From contig NZ_JAEEMU010000052.1 in the NCBI RefSeq assembly GCF_016283395.1, positions 1 to 61,606 of the forward strand: a DNA stretch of 61,606 nt, read 5' to 3'. This document shows positions 26,200 through 34,659 of the stretch, piece after piece. Made by a program: the position numbers and the translations under genes. The DNA is from Ruminococcus sp. Its GTDB lineage: Bacteria; Bacillota_A; Clostridia; Oscillospirales; Ruminococcaceae. Each line of letters begins with the position of its first letter. Position 1 is the stretch's first letter. The notes beneath the pieces were generated by a model. It searched no databases and was not told the origin of the DNA. It saw nothing but the letters and a program-made list of their open reading frames with translations.

Positions 26200-27381
26200 T
26201 CAGTGGTGGAAAAGGCGGATACCTGTGAACGCCATTGCGATATTGTACTTGTTGCAGGTCTCGATAACGTTATCATCACGGATAGAACCACCCGGCTCTG
26301 CGATATACTCAACGCCTGACTTCTTAGCTCTTTCGATGTTGTCACCGAATGGGAAGAAAGCGTCTGAACCGAGGCATACGCCTGTGTTCTTAGCCAGCCA
26401 AGCCTTCTTTTCTTCTCTTGTGAATACAGCAGGCTTTACCTTGAAGATACGCTGCCACTCGCCCTCGCGGAGAACGTCCTCATATTCGTCGCCGATGTAA
26501 ACGTCGATAGCGTTGTCACGGTCTGCACGGCGGATATCATCAACGAACTGGAGTCCCATTACCTGTGGAGACTGTCTCAGCCACCAGTTGTCAGCCTTCT
26601 GACCTGCAAGTCTTGTGCAGTGGATACGTGACTGCTGACCAGCACCGATACCGATAGCCTGTCCGTCCTTTACGTAGCAAACAGAGTTTGACTGTGTGTA
26701 TTTAAGTGTGATGAGAGAGATAAGGAGATCGTCCTTCTTGTCATCGGGGATATCCTTGTTCTCGGTAACTACGTTAGCAAGGAGCTCGCGGTTGATGTCA
26801 AGCTCATTGCGTCCCTGCTCGAAAGATACGCCGTATACCTGCTTTGTTTCGATAGGAGCAGGCTTGTAGTTCTCGTCCATTTTGAGTATGCAGTATGTAC
26901 CCTTTCTCTTTGACTTGAGTATCTCAAGAGCTTCGGGATCGTAATCAGGAGCGATAACGCCGTCTGATACCTCGCGCTGTATCATCTTGGCTGTGCATAC
27001 GTCAACCTTGTCGGAAAGAGCGATGAAATCGCCGTAAGAGGACATTCTGTCAGCACCTCTTGCTCTTGCATAAGCACTTGCAAGGGGAGTGAGCTCGCCG
27101 AGATCGTCTACCCAGTAGATCTTCTTCAGATCATCGCTGAGAGGTCTGCCGATAGCAGCACCTGCCGGAGATACGTGCTTGAATGAAGTTGCTGCGCACA
27201 TACCTGTAGCAGCCTTGAGCTCTTTAACGAGCTGCCAGCCGTTGAAAGCGTCAAGAAGATTGATATAGCCGGGCTTGCCGCAGAGCACTTCGATAGGAAG
27301 CTCGCTGCCGTCTGCCATATAAACTCTTGATGGCTTCTGATTTGGGTTACAGCCGTATTTTAACTGCATTTCATTTGACAT
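26200..27381 (-). CDS. purH: Stand-alone AICAR transformylase (PurH C-terminal function)
   Basis: 393 residues corresponding to the transformylase half of bifunctional PurH, which formylates AICAR to FAICAR with 10-formyl-THF. Landmarks are LKYGCNPNQKPSRVY at the start, TSFKHVSPAGAAIG (catalytic Lys-His), TQSNSVCYVKDGQAIGIGAG, LGSDAFFPFGDNIE and the end AMAFTGIRLFHH. The N-terminal MGS-like IMP cyclohydrolase domain is absent, and a separate cyclohydrolase gene lies at 29083. The split arrangement is known in some Clostridia and archaea. Confidence 0.93.
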   Translation of the reverse strand: MSNEMQLKYGCNPNQKPSRVYMADGSELPIEVLCGKPGYINLLDAFNGWQLVKELKAATGMCAATSFKHVSPAGAAIGRPLSDDLKKIYWVDDLGELTPLASAYARARGADRMSSYGDFIALSDKVDVCTAKMIQREVSDGVIAPDYDPEALEILKSKRKGTYCILKMDENYKPAPIETKQVYGVSFEQGRNELDINRELLANVVTENKDIPDDKKDDLLISLITLKYTQSNSVCYVKDGQAIGIGAGQQSRIHCTRLAGQKADNWWLRQSPQVMGLQFVDDIRRADRDNAIDVYIGDEYEDVLREGEWQRIFKVKPAVFTREEKKAWLAKNTGVCLGSDAFFPFGDNIERAKKSGVEYIAEPGGSIRDDNVIETCNKYNIAMAFTGIRLFHH

Positions 27382-27470
27382 GGTAATGTCCTCCTTATAT
27401 TAATTCATAATTAATAATGCTTTATGTATAATTATTCGGCACAAAGGCTTTATATAGAAAAATCAAAATA

Positions 27471-28004
27471 TCAGGAACTGAAGATAGCGCAGATGATCGC
27501 AGAGCAGAAAGCGGACCCACATAGCAAAAGGAAACCTATGCCGACCACTTTGCCTAAAAGACTAAATCTGGAAGTTTTGCTGCCTGAAAAATCTTCATTT
27601 CCCTCAAAGAATGCGGGGGATTGCAAACAGTGTAAAGGCGCACCAATGAGTATGAGCAGCACCGCCAATATTAAAAGTGACATGCCTATAGTAATGGAAG
27701 CATCGTCTACCTCTTTACTGAGCATTGCGAATGTAAATCCTGCAGTAGACAAAAGGCAGGAGACGATATATAATCTGTTGCGCCCTTTCTTCCATTTTTC
27801 AAGCTGCTTTTTATATTGCTTATCGGTGGTGATCTTCCGGTCAAGGTCGTTTACTTTTTTGCGTAAGTCTTCAACTTCAGCTTCTGCTTTTGCTTCATCA
27901 AAGCATACCTCGCAGCCGCAGTAAGGGCAGACTCCGAAGTATTCATCTTTTTTTCGTTCAACTGCCGCACCGCAATGAGGGCAGTCAATAGTAACTATGT
28001 TCAT
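27471..28004 (-). CDS. Zinc-ribbon membrane protein with coiled coil
   Basis: 177 residues. N-terminal zinc ribbon (CPHC at 8-11, CPYCGC near 26-31), a charged coiled coil (about 36-72), then three hydrophobic segments (about 78-95, 105-125 and 150-175). Such layouts are common in Clostridia and often hypothetical; the ribbon probably faces the cytoplasm. No specific function is known. It is part of the minus-strand purine region. Confidence 0.7.
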   Translation of the reverse strand: MNIVTIDCPHCGAAVERKKDEYFGVCPYCGCEVCFDEAKAEAEVEDLRKKVNDLDRKITTDKQYKKQLEKWKKGRNRLYIVSCLLSTAGFTFAMLSKEVDDASITIGMSLLILAVLLILIGAPLHCLQSPAFFEGNEDFSGSKTSRFSLLGKVVGIGFLLLCGSAFCSAIICAIFSS

Positions 28005-28146
28005 TTTATCACTTTCCCCTAATATAGCCGCTATACGGCTCAGTTAACTGTCCTGATTTCTTTTTATCCTTTCAAGCTCTTTGCGGATATTGTCCGCCCG
28101 GTCAGTATCATCGCTGGTGATATGATACACTCTGAAACCGTATATA

Positions 28147-28779
28147 TCAATCAGCCAGTTTAAGGTCTTCGTATTCGTATTCTGTTACATCAACAGTATT
28201 ATAACCATTGATACTTGTACATTTTATCTGTCTGCCTTTTTCGTCGTATTCATAAGTCGTTTCGACTCTGCCTTTCTCATCGACGCTGTCTGATACCTTA
28301 CGGATAAGATTGCCGCTGATGTCGTATTCATATGTCCATGTGGTAAGATCGGACTTTTGCTTACCCGACTTTCTTGATATGCTGACAGAAGTCTCGGTAA
28401 GCATATTTCCGTCATCGTCATAGGTATATGTATGCTCTATTATCTTATCTTTTGAATATGACTTATCCTCGGTTTTCTTGGTGATATTGCCCTTATCGTC
28501 GTACTCATACGAATACTTGCAGACAGTGCCGATGCTGTTATTAGCTTTGACTTCAAACCACTCGGTCTCATTGCCGTGCTCGTCATACTTCATTTCATAG
28601 TAGGAGTGCTTTTGGGGGTGACCGTCATAGTCGTAATACACAGTTATACTTGTTTGGTTGCCGTTTTCATCATAGGTATTGATAAAAACTGTGTAGACAG
28701 TTTTTTCGTCCGAATAATACCATATACTCTTTACCAAATTGCCGTCCGAGTCATACTCATTGACGCTTTTTCCGTACAT
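28147..28779 (-). CDS. YD-repeat-like lipoprotein, C-terminal part in shifted frame
   Basis: The 210 residues from ATG 28779 consist of about eight repeats of the form YDxxGN-x(8-12)-Y (YDSDGN, YDENGN, YDEHGN, YDDKGN, YDDDGN, YDEKGR), as in YD/RHS-like repeats of surface proteins. The frame is open further upstream to about 28862, giving KLYDEHDHIISDYNLDIVSG before this ATG. There is no ribosome binding site at 28779. The natural reading is that this is the body of the lipoprotein whose signal peptide is encoded at 28803-29072 in another frame. Confidence 0.6.
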   Translation of the reverse strand: MYGKSVNEYDSDGNLVKSIWYYSDEKTVYTVFINTYDENGNQTSITVYYDYDGHPQKHSYYEMKYDEHGNETEWFEVKANNSIGTVCKYSYEYDDKGNITKKTEDKSYSKDKIIEHTYTYDDDGNMLTETSVSISRKSGKQKSDLTTWTYEYDISGNLIRKVSDSVDEKGRVETTYEYDEKGRQIKCTSINGYNTVDVTEYEYEDLKLAD

Positions 28780-28802
28780 AGCAGGTTTCGGCTCACCTGA
28801 TA

Positions 28803-29072
28803 CTATATCAAGGTTGTAATCTGATATAATATGGTCATGCTCATCGTAGAGCTTTTCTTTTTTTCTTCGAGTTCGCCATTCTCATAATGCGATTCGATGC
28901 ATTTGTAAGACGGTTCATTCTCAGCAATGTTCAATTCGTCATCAGAAAGGATATCGGGCATTGCCAAGAAATTCTCAGGTATTTCTTTTTTACTGCCCGA
29001 AAGCGAAGGAAAGTTACAGCCCAAAAGCGGAAGAAGCAATGCCGCTGCAAGCAGAATACTGAATTTTTTCAT
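28803..29072 (-). CDS. YD-repeat-like lipoprotein, N-terminal part
   Basis: 89 residues, with a clear lipoprotein signal (MKKFSILLAAALLLPLLGC). The segment to ENGELEEKKK looks like normal secreted protein. The frame then leaves the YD-repeat coding frame at an A7 run and ends with a meaningless tail. A -1 shift, or one more A, joins it exactly to the repeat region at 28147. It lies 10 bases after the IMP cyclohydrolase gene. Broken gene, sequencing error or programmed shift cannot be told apart here. Confidence 0.6.
   Translation of the reverse strand: MKKFSILLAAALLLPLLGCNFPSLSGSKKEIPENFLAMPDILSDDELNIAENEPSYKCIESHYENGELEEKKKSSTMSMTILYQITTLI
28857..28863 (-). other. Slippery heptamer A AAA AAG at the frame break
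   Basis: In the zero frame of the lipoprotein the codons GAA AAA AAG give A AAA AAG, the same heptamer that directs -1 frameshifting in E. coli dnaX. A -1 slip here leads straight into the YD-repeat frame (EKLYDEHDH). No convincing stimulatory stem follows; only a 4-bp GCTC/GAGC pair. Confidence 0.45.
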
Positions 29073-29082
29073 TTGCTGAGCA

Positions 29083-29796
29083 TTACTTGTTCTTGTTTAC
29101 GATACGTGTCTCCTCAGTATTATCTTCAAGATTTACGTAGCGGACAAAAAGAGATACCTTGTTGTCAGCATTGAGGTTGTTCCAGAGCATATCTGTGAAC
29201 TGGTCGATACTGCCGCTGATGCCTACAAGCTTAGGCTCGCCCTCAAAGCTTGGGAGCGGATTGCCGTCACCCATATATGTATGAATGAAGCGTCCCTCAC
29301 CTGCAAGCGGATTTGTGTATGTGAATGTGTATCTCTGACATGACTCAGGATTGCCGTTTGCACTCTTGAGGATAGACATTGCGTAGTTGAAGCCCTTGTC
29401 CTCGAAGTGGAGTATTCCTGAGATACGAGGTGTATAGTTAGGAGCATCGTCCTCGAATTCGCGTGTGCGGAGAGACTGCTCGAAAGTCTGCTGCTTGTCC
29501 ATGAGCTCATAGATAGTATCAGTCTGATCGCCGTTTGTAACGATGAGCTTATTGCCGAGAACTCTTACAGGAGCGTAGATGATAAGGTGTGGATCAGTAA
29601 GCTTTGAAGGATCGAAAGCCTCTGTACGGATGCCCTTGCCCTCCTCGATGAATACGCGGTTGCGGCTGTTTTCGCTTCTGCCCATGATGAAGTATGCAGT
29701 AACAGCGTACTTTCCGCAGTCGGATTTACCGATAACGATACCTCTTCCGGGGTAAGCGTTTGAACTGAGTTCCTGTGCTAAATCAAGCTTTTTCAT
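29083..29796 (-). CDS. IMP cyclohydrolase, PurO-like
   Basis: 237 residues from ATG 29796 (AAAGGAG upstream; the frame runs 138 bases further out but with no family match). The N-terminus ELSSNAYPGRGIVIGKSDCG and AVTAYFIMGRSENSRNRVF match the IMP cyclohydrolase (PF07826) pattern first known from archaeal PurO. It closes the ring of FAICAR to give IMP, the last step of the pathway. Together with the stand-alone transformylase at 26200 it replaces bifunctional PurH. Family by pattern and by context. Confidence 0.85.
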   Translation of the reverse strand: MKKLDLAQELSSNAYPGRGIVIGKSDCGKYAVTAYFIMGRSENSRNRVFIEEGKGIRTEAFDPSKLTDPHLIIYAPVRVLGNKLIVTNGDQTDTIYELMDKQQTFEQSLRTREFEDDAPNYTPRISGILHFEDKGFNYAMSILKSANGNPESCQRYTFTYTNPLAGEGRFIHTYMGDGNPLPSFEGEPKLVGISGSIDQFTDMLWNNLNADNKVSLFVRYVNLEDNTEETRIVNKNK

Positions 29797-29828
29797 AATA
29801 TTAATAACTCCTTTCGGATAATGGTTTA

Positions 29829-30395
29829 TCAGTATCTTATTATCAGTGTGAGTATGAAGTCTGTGACAACTCCCACAAGTACGATAAGTGTGATGATATT
29901 GAGTGTTTTGCGTTTTGGCTTTGCGAGAAACCAATCATAGAATGGCTGTACGAAGTACATGAACAGCAGTCCGCCCATACCGAATCTGAGGGAAGGGGAG
30001 AGTGCTATTCTTGCCTGAAAGTTGATCTTATAATCTGCATATGTATCCCATGGCCAGCCGCCTGTGAAGAATTCGAGGACATAAGTGCCTGCAAGTTCTA
30101 CGGTGGTGGCGACAAACATACAGCCGAAGAATATGATGAACGGACGGGATATCTGCAAGCCGATGCCGCCTTCCTTCTTCATGAATTTTCCGAAGAAGAG
30201 CAGGAACAGCAAAGCTCCTACGGCGTATATCGGGCAGTATGGTCCGAACATTATACCAAGATTTCTGAAACCCCATTTGTATACTACGACTTCGAGGAAT
30301 ACCTCGTATATCCAGCCGAGTACAGCGTACATCCAGAAGCAGAGAAACAGCTTCTGTACAGTTTGTTTTTCCAATAATTCCTTTATCTTTTTCAT
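29829..30395 (-). CDS. CmpB-type putative ABC transporter permease (PF06541-like)
   Basis: 188 residues with five or six hydrophobic segments. The N-terminal LFLCFWMYAVLGWIYEVFLE and the RNLGIMFGPYCPIYAVGAL segment are typical of the CmpB/DUF1113 family, often labelled ABC transporter permease although the transport role is unproven. It starts 4 bases after purN, so it is translated with the purine genes. Confidence 0.8.
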   Translation of the reverse strand: MKKIKELLEKQTVQKLFLCFWMYAVLGWIYEVFLEVVVYKWGFRNLGIMFGPYCPIYAVGALLFLLFFGKFMKKEGGIGLQISRPFIIFFGCMFVATTVELAGTYVLEFFTGGWPWDTYADYKINFQARIALSPSLRFGMGGLLFMYFVQPFYDWFLAKPKRKTLNIITLIVLVGVVTDFILTLIIRY

Positions 30396-30399
30396 AGTT

Positions 30400-31023
30400 T
30401 TATTTTACATAAGCCTTTCCGTCAACTATCTCTATCCTGTCCTGACAGAAGAGAGATACCGCCTGAGGAAGAAGCTTCCATTCAACGTTTTCCATGATCC
30501 TGCGCTGGAGTATCTCGGGAGTATCGTCCTTTTCAACGTTTACTACTCCCTGTAGGATTATAGCACCTGCATCAGCTTCTTCGTTTACGAAATGTATTGT
30601 TGCGCCGCTGACCTTTACGCCGTAAGCGAGAGCAGCTTCGTGGACTTTGAGTCCGTAGTAGCCTTCGCCGCAGAATGACGGGATAAGTGCAGGATGAACA
30701 TTGATTATCTTGTATGCGTAAGCCTTTGTCACGCACTCATCAAGTATGGTCATAAATCCTGCAAGTACCACAAGGTCGGCTTTTTCTTCATTAAGTGCAT
30801 TGAGTATAGCCTGACTGTAGGTCACACTGTCAGAGTATTCCTTTCTTGGGATAACTCTTGTAGATATATCGTTGTTTTTGGCGCGTTCAAGAGCGTATGC
30901 GCCTTCCTTTGAGGAGATGACACAGGTTATCTTTCCACTCTTGATGATACCTGATTTTTCGGCATCTATGAGTGCCTGTAGATTAGTGCCGCCGCCTGAA
31001 ACGAGAACAACTATATTTTTCAT
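30400..31023 (-). CDS. purN: Phosphoribosylglycinamide formyltransferase (GAR transformylase)
   Basis: 207 residues. PurN formylates GAR using 10-formyl-THF, third step of the pathway. N-terminus MKNIVVLVSGGGTNLQALID with the phosphate loop, catalytic NVHPALIPSFCGEGYYGLKV (Asn-His), and VSGATIHFVNEEADAGAII with the catalytic Asp. Full length for the family. The expansin gene lies 38 bases upstream in the same direction. Confidence 0.96.
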   Translation of the reverse strand: MKNIVVLVSGGGTNLQALIDAEKSGIIKSGKITCVISSKEGAYALERAKNNDISTRVIPRKEYSDSVTYSQAILNALNEEKADLVVLAGFMTILDECVTKAYAYKIINVHPALIPSFCGEGYYGLKVHEAALAYGVKVSGATIHFVNEEADAGAIILQGVVNVEKDDTPEILQRRIMENVEWKLLPQAVSLFCQDRIEIVDGKAYVK

Positions 31024-31061
31024 GGATTTTTTCTCCTATTATTTTATTGCAAGAGTAAAAA

Positions 31062-31943
31062 TTATTCGGGGAACTGAACGTGTCCCTGTATTATTTCCGT
31101 ATCGTCATATGAAAGTGGGATATCCTTGTCTATGACCACCTGACCGTAGATATCGGTTATGCGGAAGGTGAAAGGACCTTTTCCCATTTCACGGGACTCG
31201 AAATAATTGTACGGGCGGCGCGGTATCTCAACGAATTCGCCGTCTGCATTGAGGTATTCAAGTTTTGTTATAGGGTAGCGGTGGTTGCGTACCTGAACGC
31301 CACACCAGAATTCCGTGCTGCCCTCTTTGTATTTGAATGAGATAGGAGCAGTCTCCGCGGTATCAAGGGGGATTATCTTCCAGCTAACGGGTACTCTTCC
31401 TTTCTCAACAGGAGCGATGAGCGGAAAAGCGTCCGTATAGAGGTCGAGGTCGCCCTTTTTGCCTTCGGGGAGCTCGTCTGTAACAAGCATTTTTATAGTG
31501 CCAAGCTCGCCTGTAACTTCAAGGTATGCGCCTGCAAGCTGAGCTTCGTTGTAATCATAATGGTTCATGGCGACTATCCAGTAATCGTGGGATACAGGGT
31601 CAAGCATAGCGTGACCGCCTGTATAACCGCCGCCGTAGAAAGTGCCCTCGCCTGTATGTACAGTTCCCTTTGGTTCGAGGATACAGTCCTCGTCTATAGG
31701 GTTGGTCTGTACTTCAAACTCTGTGGGAGTCTTACCGTTTACGCCCAGCAGGAATTTCTGGAGAGCATTGAGTTCTGCTCTTGATATCTCGCTGTTTTGC
31801 CTTGCGGTTATCATATCAAAGCAGTCAACGATACCGTCGGAGTTGTAGTCCATATCTATGGTTCCGACCGCATCGCTGTATAAAGGTGTAGCCGTCAGTG
31901 CGGCAGAAAGCAGCACTGAAGCCAGAAGAATGTGCTTTTTCAT
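31062..31943 (-). CDS. Secreted bacterial expansin with N-terminal dockerin-like module
   Basis: 293 residues. Signal peptide (about 1-25), then a dockerin-like module (about 28-68) with one complete calcium loop DYNSDGIVDCFD and a helix AELNALQKFLLG; the second loop is degenerate. An expansin D1 double-psi barrel (about 95-190; GEGTFYGGGYTGG and the DLDL aspartate near 167) and a D2/CBM63 domain (about 195-293) with FWCGVQVRNHRYPITKLEY and the ending GHVQFPE follow, very like Bacillus YoaJ/EXLX1. Expansins loosen cellulose networks without hydrolysis. ATG 31943 fits AAAAGG spacing best. It sits between purM and purN. Confidence 0.9.
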   Translation of the reverse strand: MKKHILLASVLLSAALTATPLYSDAVGTIDMDYNSDGIVDCFDMITARQNSEISRAELNALQKFLLGVNGKTPTEFEVQTNPIDEDCILEPKGTVHTGEGTFYGGGYTGGHAMLDPVSHDYWIVAMNHYDYNEAQLAGAYLEVTGELGTIKMLVTDELPEGKKGDLDLYTDAFPLIAPVEKGRVPVSWKIIPLDTAETAPISFKYKEGSTEFWCGVQVRNHRYPITKLEYLNADGEFVEIPRRPYNYFESREMGKGPFTFRITDIYGQVVIDKDIPLSYDDTEIIQGHVQFPE

Positions 31944-32083
31944 AAACATCACGACCTTTTAAAATTTCCAAATCCCATACCCCATGTTTCGATTTCAGTG
32001 TTTTTTGCTTTAAACAGTCAAAAATAATGAATTCGGATAATTTTGCGGCTAATGTTATGAATTATGATAAGATCAATGCTCTA

Positions 32084-33121
32084 TCAGCAGATGATAACGC
32101 CTTCCTCAGACTCAACGAGCTCGCCGAGTACGTAAGCGTCCTCGCCTGCTGCCTTGATAGCTGCGATAGCCTTGTCAGCGTCGTTTTTGTCAACTGATAC
32201 GATCATACCTACGCCCATATTGAATGTATTGAACATATCTCTCTCAGGGATATCGCCTGTTCTCTGGATAAGATCGAAGATAGGAAGTACCTGTACAGAG
32301 TTTCTTTCGATCTTTGCAGCAAGGTTCTTGGGGAGAGAACGCGGGATATTCTCATAGAAGCCGCCGCCTGTGATATGTGATATAGACTTTACCTTAACAG
32401 CATCAAGAAGGCTCATAACAGCCTTTACATAGATACGTGTAGGAGTAAGGAGACATTCACCGAGAGTTGTGCCCAGGTCATCAAAGTGCATATTGAGGTT
32501 CTGCTCGTTTACATCGAATACTCTTCTTACGAGAGAGAAGCCGTTTGAATGTACACCGCTTGACTTGATAGCTATGAGAACATCTCCTGCCTTCTGAGTA
32601 TCTGGCTGGAGGATCTTGTCCTTATCAACAACGCCTACTGAGAAGCCAGCAAGGTCATATTCGTCCTCAGGCATAAGACCAGGATGCTCGGCTGTCTCTC
32701 CGCCGATAAGAGCACACTGCGCCTGTACGCAGCCCTCAGCAACACCTGAAACGATAGTTGCTATCTTTTCGGGGAAATTCTTGCCGCAAGCGATATAATC
32801 AAGGAAGAACTGTGGCTTTGCACCGCAGCAGATGATATCGTTTACGCACATTGCAACGCAGTCTATACCTACAGTATCATGCTTGTCCATGATAAATGCA
32901 AGCTTTATCTTTGTACCTACGCCGTCTGTACCCGATACGAGTACAGGCTTGCTGATACCTGTCATATCAAGCTCGAAAAGTCCGCCAAATCCGCCGATGC
33001 CTGACAGCGCACCCTTTATCATAGTACGTGCGATATGCTCCTTCATCAGCTCAACTGACTTGTAGCCTGCGGTAACGTCAACGCCTGCTTTTTTGTAGCT
33101 TTCAGAAAAACTGTTGTTCAT
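32084..33121 (-). CDS. purM: Phosphoribosylformylglycinamidine cyclo-ligase (AIR synthetase)
   Basis: 345 residues. PurM closes the imidazole ring using ATP. Signatures: [48 protein letters not shown] and [14 protein letters not shown]. Full family length. AGGTAAATTA stands before the ATG. The 140-base spacer to the expansin gene is AT-rich with no frame. Confidence 0.97.
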   Translation of the reverse strand: MNNSFSESYKKAGVDVTAGYKSVELMKEHIARTMIKGALSGIGGFGGLFELDMTGISKPVLVSGTDGVGTKIKLAFIMDKHDTVGIDCVAMCVNDIICCGAKPQFFLDYIACGKNFPEKIATIVSGVAEGCVQAQCALIGGETAEHPGLMPEDEYDLAGFSVGVVDKDKILQPDTQKAGDVLIAIKSSGVHSNGFSLVRRVFDVNEQNLNMHFDDLGTTLGECLLTPTRIYVKAVMSLLDAVKVKSISHITGGGFYENIPRSLPKNLAAKIERNSVQVLPIFDLIQRTGDIPERDMFNTFNMGVGMIVSVDKNDADKAIAAIKAAGEDAYVLGELVESEEGVIIC

Positions 33122-33141
33122 TAATTTACCTCCATGAATAA

Positions 33142-33215
33142 ATGTAGGGGACGACGTCCTCGGCGTCCCGTAAAGCGTATGGATCTTACGGGCTGCCGAG
33201 GACGCCAGCCCCTAC
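33142..33215. repeat. Paired TGTAGGGG palindromic units between purM and purF
   Basis: Plus strand TGTAGGGG at 33143-33150 and minus strand GTAGGGG ending at 33215 face each other. The arms (ACGTCCTCGGC and GCCGAGGACG; CCCGTAA and TTACGGG) pair over most of the length, so the 72-base element can fold into one long hairpin. It belongs to the same family as the units at 13115 and 19649. Confidence 0.75.
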
Positions 33216-33230
33216 GAACGTTGTAATAAA

Positions 33231-34655
33231 TTATTCTTTGCCGTTCCAGCAATATGTGCAGAGTCCGCACGAGTCAAGACCTACAGCCTTTTCTGTACCC
33301 TCAAGTGTCTGGAATTCAAGTGAGGTAAGGCGGAGTCTCTTGCATATCTCATCTCTGAGTCTGCGTCCTCTTTCTGTAGCTGAGTTGCTGTATTCCTCAA
33401 TGTGCTTTACTCCTACAGGGCCTTCAAACTCGTCGATTATCTGACGTGCGATAAGCTCCATCTCGGAAGTGCTTCTTGAGAAGTTGAGGTACTTGCAGCC
33501 GTACATGATAGGCGGACAGGCAGAGCGCATATGAACTTCCTTAGCACCGTGCTCATAAAGGAACTCAACAGTCTCTCTCATCTGTGTGCCTCTTACGATA
33601 CTGTCGTCAACAAAGAGTAGCTTCTTGCCGTTGATAAGATCGTGAACGGGGATAAGCTTCATCTTTGCTACCTGATTTCTCATGCTCTGGTTTGTAGGCA
33701 TGAAGCTTCTTGGCCATGTAGGGGTATACTTGATGAAAGGTCTTGCGAAAGGTATACCGCTTCTGTTAGCATAGCCGATAGCGTGAGGAGTACCCGAATC
33801 AGGTACACCGCAGATATAGTCAACGTCAGGAAGTCTGCCGTTCTTGATATCGTTTTCAGCCATTATCTCGCCGTTTCTTGTACGCATAACTTCAACGTTT
33901 ACGCCCTCGTAAACAGCGTTGGGATAGCCGTAGTAAGTCCAGAGGAAGGTACATATCTTCATCTTTGAAGGATCGCCCTCTGCAAGTGTCTTACATTCGT
34001 CGGAAGTAAGCTCTACGATCTCGCCTGCAACGAGCTCCTTATATGTGGTATAGCCCAGCTTCTGGAAAGCAAAGGACTCTGTTGAAAGGCAGAAGCCGTC
34101 ACTTCTCTTGCCGATGATGATAGGAAGTCTGCCGAACTTGTCTCTTGCAGCGATTATGCTGTTCTTTGTGAGGATAATGAGTGACATAGTGCCCTCGATC
34201 TTTTCCTGTGCATAACGGATACCCTCAACGAAGCTGTTCTTCTGTGCGATAAGAGCACCGATAAGGTCGCCTGAGTTGATATTTCCGCTGCTCATTGACT
34301 CAAAGTTAGCACAGCCCTGTTCAAGGAGCTCGTTAACAAGAGCATCTGCATTGCGGATTATACCTACTGAGCATACAGCATATATGCCAAGCTTTGAGCG
34401 GACGAGGATAGGCTGAGGATCTGTATCGCTGATACAGCCGATACAGAGCTTGCCTCTCATATTCACAACATCATTCTCGAATTTTGTACGGAAAGGGGAG
34501 TTTTCGATACTATGGATATTTCTCTGAAAACCGTTTTCCTCCGACCATGATGTCATACCGCCTCTTCTTGTACCGAGGTGTGAATGATAGTCAGTTCCGA
34601 AAAAAACGTCGGTAACGCAGTCGTTTTTAGAGGCTGCACCAAAAAAACCGCCCAT
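33231..34655 (-). CDS. purF: Amidophosphoribosyltransferase-like protein, glutaminase site degenerate
   Basis: 474 residues. PurF makes phosphoribosylamine from PRPP, the first step of the pathway. The phosphoribosyltransferase half is intact with KLLFVDDSIVRGTQM (PRPP motif). The N-terminus reads MGGFFGAASKND, so Gly replaces the catalytic Cys of the usual MCGIxG, and the HVRY and HNG motifs of the Gln site are not recognisable. A cysteine-rich end (CGLCTYC) may hold an iron-sulfur cluster. Related Clostridia proteins share this N-terminus. It is followed (upstream) by purC with 4 bases between. Confidence 0.88.
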   Translation of the reverse strand: MGGFFGAASKNDCVTDVFFGTDYHSHLGTRRGGMTSWSEENGFQRNIHSIENSPFRTKFENDVVNMRGKLCIGCISDTDPQPILVRSKLGIYAVCSVGIIRNADALVNELLEQGCANFESMSSGNINSGDLIGALIAQKNSFVEGIRYAQEKIEGTMSLIILTKNSIIAARDKFGRLPIIIGKRSDGFCLSTESFAFQKLGYTTYKELVAGEIVELTSDECKTLAEGDPSKMKICTFLWTYYGYPNAVYEGVNVEVMRTRNGEIMAENDIKNGRLPDVDYICGVPDSGTPHAIGYANRSGIPFARPFIKYTPTWPRSFMPTNQSMRNQVAKMKLIPVHDLINGKKLLFVDDSIVRGTQMRETVEFLYEHGAKEVHMRSACPPIMYGCKYLNFSRSTSEMELIARQIIDEFEGPVGVKHIEEYSNSATERGRRLRDEICKRLRLTSLEFQTLEGTEKAVGLDSCGLCTYCWNGKE

Positions 34656-34659
34656 ATGA

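Noticed and set aside
28044..28190. Short minus-strand frame ending in a helical tail (DRADNIRKELERIKRNQDS)
   Set aside because: It looks coding in composition but has no start codon with a ribosome binding site and overlaps the end of the YD-repeat gene. It may be a gene remnant; not enough to call.
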